Below are positions 60,899-64,000 of a stretch of DNA of 64,000 nt, in pieces. The position numbers and the translations under genes are program-made. The number at the start of each line of letters is the position of its first letter. The first letter of the stretch is position 1. Origin of the DNA: an uncultured Eubacteriales bacterium. Its GTDB lineage: Bacteria > Bacillota > Clostridia > Oscillospirales > Acutalibacteraceae. The stretch covers positions 8,856 to 72,855 of the forward strand of contig CAKSFK010000005.1 in assembly GCA_934454655.1 (NCBI GenBank), read 5' to 3'. The notes beneath the pieces were generated by a model. It saw only the letters and a program-made list of their open reading frames with translations. It did not search any database and was not told the origin of the DNA.

Positions 60899-61712
60899 CT
60901 GCCGCAACCCCTTTTATAATATACTTTTGACTTGAAAGATAAAAAACTATTACCGGAATAACCGAAAGCACAAGCATTGCCATCATAGCGCCCATATCAA
61001 CAGAGCCGTAGCCGCCCTTTAAATATTGTATTGCAACGGGAATTGTTTTATAATCACTTCCTATTACAAGGTAGGGCAGAAGGTAGTCGTTCCATATCCA
61101 CATGGTGTTTAATATGGCAACAGTAATGGCGGTGGGCTTTAATATCGGCAGCACGACCAGCATAAAGGTCTTAAGCGGCGTACAGCCGTCAATTGTGGCA
61201 GCCTCTTCAATGCCGAGCGGCACGGTCTTTATAAATCCGGTAAACATAAAGACCGAAAGCCCTGCCCCGAACCCCAAATATATTAATATTATACCAAGCG
61301 GATTGTCAAGATGCAACACATTTGCCGTTTTTGACATTGTGAACATTACCATTTGAAAGGGAACTATCATTGAAAACACAAGCGCATAGTAAAGCACCGA
61401 GGTTAAAATGTTCTTTACCCTTACAATATACCACGCGCACATTGATGTGCAGAGGATTATTAACGCTACCGAGAAAACCGTTATAAAAATCGACCAGCCG
61501 AACGCTGTGGGAAATCCGGTATTGCCGATGCCCGTAGTGTAATTTGAAAGACCTACAAATTCATTGCCCAGCGGCAGCGAAAACGGTGAAGCGTTAATTG
61601 AAAACTTTGCTTTGAATGAGTTTATCAGTATTACGGCAACGGGAAAAATAAATGCCGCTGTGAATGCTAAAAGCAACAGGAAAAGCAAAGAGTCGGTTAT
61701 TCTTTTAAGCAC
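60882..61712 (-). CDS. Maltodextrin-type ABC transporter permease, MalG family
   Basis: The protein has 276 residues with about six transmembrane helices. The EAA loop is near residues 165-190 (EEAATIDGCTPLKTFMLVVLP). The C-terminal SSQKYIIKGVAAGAVKG is typical of MalG/AmyC. It overlaps the upstream permease by one base. The linked malQ suggests glucan import. The ATPase is not encoded here. Confidence 0.93.
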   Translation of the reverse strand: MLKRITDSLLFLLLLAFTAAFIFPVAVILINSFKAKFSINASPFSLPLGNEFVGLSNYTTGIGNTGFPTAFGWSIFITVFSVALIILCTSMCAWYIVRVKNILTSVLYYALVFSMIVPFQMVMFTMSKTANVLHLDNPLGIILIYLGFGAGLSVFMFTGFIKTVPLGIEEAATIDGCTPLKTFMLVVLPILKPTAITVAILNTMWIWNDYLLPYLVIGSDYKTIPVAIQYLKGGYGSVDMGAMMAMLVLSVIPVIVFYLSSQKYIIKGVAAGAVKG

Positions 61713-62557
61713 TAGCTTTCAACCTCTTTCCCACGGGTAATTTTAAGCTGTAAAAGCGATATTGCCGCTACAATAATAAAAAATATAACCGCTTTTGCCT
61801 GACCTACGCCCTCATAACCTGTTCTTGAGTAAAAGGTGGTGTAAATATCAAGCGCAACCATTTGCGTGCGGTCGCCCGGCGCTCCCGCGGTGAGCGCCAG
61901 GTTCTGGTCGAACAGCTTAAACGAGTTTGTAATCGTCAAAAATAAGCATATGGTGACGGACGGCATTATCGACGGTATAGTTATCCTTGTAAGCACGGTG
62001 AAGGCATTTGCGCCGTCCACACGCGCGGCTTCCAGAATGTCAGACGGGATGTTCTGTAAGCCCGCAATATAAATTACCATCATATAACCCGTCATTTGCC
62101 ACAGCATCAGTATTACAAGTCCCCAAAAGCCGTAAACGGGCTTTGAGGTTATTGAATAGCCGTACTTGTAAAGCACTCCGTTTATAATTACCTGCCAGAT
62201 ATAACCGAGCACTATTCCGCCTATGAGGTTCGGCATAAAGAATACGGTGCGGAAAAAGTTGGTTCCGGGCAGATCTCTTGTAAAAAGCAGTGCCAGCGCA
62301 AAAGCAATCAGATTTATGCCCATAACGGATATAACGGCAAATTTAACCGTGAAATAAAGCGACTGTAAAAACAGTTTGTCGTCCGTAAATGCTCTTATAT
62401 AATTTGAAAAACCCACAAATTGCGCGTCGCTCACCGTTCTGAACTCGGTAAACGAAAGCACAACGCCCATAACAAACGGTATGGCAAACGCCACTAAAAA
62501 TGCTGCAAGCGTGGGCAGTACGAAAACGGGAAAATACCGTCTTACAGATTTATTCAT
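61712..62557 (-). CDS. Maltodextrin-type ABC transporter permease, MalF family
   Basis: The protein has 281 residues with six hydrophobic helices. The EAA motif is near residues 180-205 (EAARVDGANAFTVLTRITIP). The phrase LKITRGKEVES closes the protein. The start is directly adjacent to the stop of the binding-protein gene, so the operon order is binding protein, MalF-type, MalG-type, malQ. Confidence 0.93.
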   Translation of the reverse strand: MNKSVRRYFPVFVLPTLAAFLVAFAIPFVMGVVLSFTEFRTVSDAQFVGFSNYIRAFTDDKLFLQSLYFTVKFAVISVMGINLIAFALALLFTRDLPGTNFFRTVFFMPNLIGGIVLGYIWQVIINGVLYKYGYSITSKPVYGFWGLVILMLWQMTGYMMVIYIAGLQNIPSDILEAARVDGANAFTVLTRITIPSIMPSVTICLFLTITNSFKLFDQNLALTAGAPGDRTQMVALDIYTTFYSRTGYEGVGQAKAVIFFIIVAAISLLQLKITRGKEVES

Positions 62558-63901
62558 TTAGGTTCGTTCACTCTTCCATTTATCGCTTATAATCTTTTCA
62601 ACGTCGGACCATTTTTTTGTTCCCTGAACGTAGTCGAGCAGCGCGCTGCCCACATCCTTTTTGTATGCCTCGTTCGGGAATGAAGTGAATACCCACGGAA
62701 CGGACGTTAAATCGTTATCGTTAACAAAGCGTGTAATTTCCTTTGCAAGCGGGTCGTCGGGCAGTTCATCTTCCGAAAATGTGTTGAACGGCGTAATAAA
62801 ATTAAGCTTTTCGGTAACGTATTTTTTGCCGGTTTCGCTTGAGAAAAGCCACTCTAGGAAGTTAAGTGAATTTTGTTGTGATTCCTTGTCGGCTTTTTTG
62901 TTTATTGCCAGATAATTCTCTGTACCTATGCAGAGTCCCTGCTTTTCCTCGCCGTCAATTCCCGTGTAAAGCGGGAGCATTTTAATGTCGTCCGCCTTTA
63001 CGGTGTTTCCCTTAACGCCGGATATCTGCGACCAACTCCAGTTTCCGTTCTGAACCATTGCGGCTTTTCCGAGGGCGAATTCCGCCATTGAGTCCGCAAC
63101 CGATTTTGAGCCCAAAAGCGTGGGCTTTGTTACGGAGTTATTAATATAAAGGTCAAACAGGTTTTCAAAGTTTTTGCTGAATTTATATTTTATTTCCTTT
63201 GTGTTAAGCCCGGTAAGCGTGGGGTCCGCGTCATCTGAGCCGGTTTCCTTGAACTCATAGTAAAGCGGAACGTTAAGCAGGTGGGTCTGCCAGCGCCAGT
63301 CCTCGCCCGACGCCAGTGATGTTGAGGCAAAAACCCCATCAATTCCAAGCTTTGAAAGGTTTGCCGTCATATCCTCAACAACGGTTTTAAGCTTTTCAAA
63401 GCTGTTTATTTCGTCGGCAGACTTAAGGGCAGACTTTTTATCGGGCAGTTCAAAATACTTTTTCATTATTGCGTTGTTGTAAATAATGCCGTAACCCTCA
63501 AGCACATAGGGTATGCCGTAAACACCGCCGTTTTCTTTAATTGCAAGGCTTTTGTCGGAAAGCATTGAGTAAAGGCGGCTGTCTTTAATGTCAAGGCAGT
63601 AATCCTTCCAGCTGTCATAACCGATAGGACCGTTTACCTGAAAAATTGTCGGCGCGCTTGATTTTGCAATTTCGGATTTAAGGGTCTGTTCGTAATTGTT
63701 TGCGGCTGCCGTAACAACCTTTACGTGAACGCCCTTTTCGTCCTCATATTTTTTTGCGAGCTCTTCATACACGCTTGCCGATTCGGGCTTGAAGTTTAGA
63801 AAATAAACCTCGGCGCTTTTTTCCTTTTTACCGCAGCCCGACAGACTTACGCATCCGAGGGCGCACAGTATTGACAGAAACAGTGATATTGAACGTTTCA
63901 T
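62558..63901 (-). CDS. Sugar-binding lipoprotein of the maltodextrin-type transporter
   Basis: The protein has 447 residues with a lipoprotein signal whose lipobox LSGC places the lipidated Cys at residue 23. The family 1 solute-binding fold is seen in VYFLNFKPESASVYEELAKK, YGIPYVLEGYGIIYNNAI and AEFALGKAAMVQNGNWSW. The substrate is inferred as maltooligosaccharide from the linked malQ. The ATG follows TGGAGG. It is the first gene of the operon, whose promoter lies in the last 100 bases of the window. Confidence 0.93.
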   Translation of the reverse strand: MKRSISLFLSILCALGCVSLSGCGKKEKSAEVYFLNFKPESASVYEELAKKYEDEKGVHVKVVTAAANNYEQTLKSEIAKSSAPTIFQVNGPIGYDSWKDYCLDIKDSRLYSMLSDKSLAIKENGGVYGIPYVLEGYGIIYNNAIMKKYFELPDKKSALKSADEINSFEKLKTVVEDMTANLSKLGIDGVFASTSLASGEDWRWQTHLLNVPLYYEFKETGSDDADPTLTGLNTKEIKYKFSKNFENLFDLYINNSVTKPTLLGSKSVADSMAEFALGKAAMVQNGNWSWSQISGVKGNTVKADDIKMLPLYTGIDGEEKQGLCIGTENYLAINKKADKESQQNSLNFLEWLFSSETGKKYVTEKLNFITPFNTFSEDELPDDPLAKEITRFVNDNDLTSVPWVFTSFPNEAYKKDVGSALLDYVQGTKKWSDVEKIISDKWKSERT

Positions 63902-63948
63902 AATTTACCTCCAGAAAATTTCTTTCGTATTGTAAACTTAAATGAAAG

Positions 63949-63978
63949 TTGAGAACCTCTCGTTCCTTTTGGTATAAT
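63949..63978 (+). promoter_or_regulatory. Divergent plus-strand promoter at the window edge
   Basis: TTGAGA (63949-63954) and TATAAT (63973-63978) are spaced by 18 bases and point out of the window, so a divergent gene probably begins beyond 64000. The same stretch must also hold the minus-strand promoter of the maltodextrin operon (a TACAAT-like box is present near 63930). Confidence 0.5.
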
Positions 63979-64000
63979 GGTTTCACCACAAAACACAAGT

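Noticed and set aside
1..64000. tRNA genes, 16S/23S/5S rRNA operons or CRISPR arrays
   Set aside because: No cloverleaf-like stretch with a T-loop GTTCGA and CCA end, no rRNA landmarks and no regularly spaced repeats were seen in the intergenic regions read by eye.

Overview
The window looks like chromosomal DNA of a Gram-positive, spore-forming-lineage anaerobe of the Clostridia, most likely Oscillospiraceae/Ruminococcaceae-like. The case rests on several signs: classic Firmicutes gene orders (dnaG-rpoD, SRP RNA-dnaX-ybaB-recR, rsmG-noc), a T-box in front of pheST, a THF riboswitch in front of folT, an IreB protein, SpoIID, pyruvate formate-lyase, and cohesin/dockerin modules. Most genes have strong purine-rich ribosome binding sites, and many start with TTG or GTG. 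No tRNA, 16S/23S/5S rRNA or CRISPR array was seen.

Layout. 1-14295 (+) is a carbohydrate-uptake locus: a solute-binding protein (cut by the window edge), two pairs of sugar ABC permeases, an NHL/TPR protein, a YIP1 membrane protein, a DUF5696 protein, a membrane AraC regulator and a GH78-like glycosidase. 14299-16973 is a scar-like accessory patch: an AraC remnant, an MntA-type antitoxin with a HEPN toxin broken by two stop codons, a serine recombinase and a 52-residue companion ORF. 17236-21321 is potABCD behind a structured leader. 21426-27744 carries housekeeping genes: rpmE, a YigZ-family gene, a SanA-like gene, dgt, dnaG, rpoD, a TSCPD protein and an unknown gene. 27748-28030 is a small MITE-like element. 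28090-30762 (-) is a phage-type lysis cassette (XhlA, GH25 lysozyme, holin) behind a spoIID-like gene. 30847-33982 (+) holds a membrane protein, trmB, rsmG and noc.

34117-39240 (-) contains a zinc-ribbon membrane protein, ireB, pheT and pheS with a T-box, and a secreted protein. 39541-43334 (+) encodes an EF-G-like GTPase lacking the catalytic His, a cohesin-domain surface protein and a CDP-alcohol phosphatidyltransferase. 43355-43757 is a 371-bp repeat-bounded unit at the 3' end of a glycosyltransferase gene. 43726-46801 (-) carries that glycosyltransferase, a RING/DUF2628 protein, a Nudix hydrolase and a hexapeptide transferase. 46926-51875 (+) is SRP RNA, dnaX, ybaB, recR, a DUF896 gene, a D-2-hydroxyacid dehydrogenase and a GDSL hydrolase. 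51872-52615 is folT under a THF riboswitch. 52622-55569 (-) is pflBA. 55987-59284 (-) is an operon pairing a membrane-anchored cohesin protein with a dockerin-tagged peptidoglycan hydrolase. 59411-63901 (-) is a maltodextrin-type ABC transporter with malQ.

The points most worth following up are the cohesin/dockerin wall-hydrolase pair, the unnamed structured leader of potABCD with an 11-bp arm that can mask the ribosome binding site, the decayed MNT-HEPN toxin-antitoxin pair, the two small repeat-bounded elements, and the EF-G paralog without its catalytic histidine.
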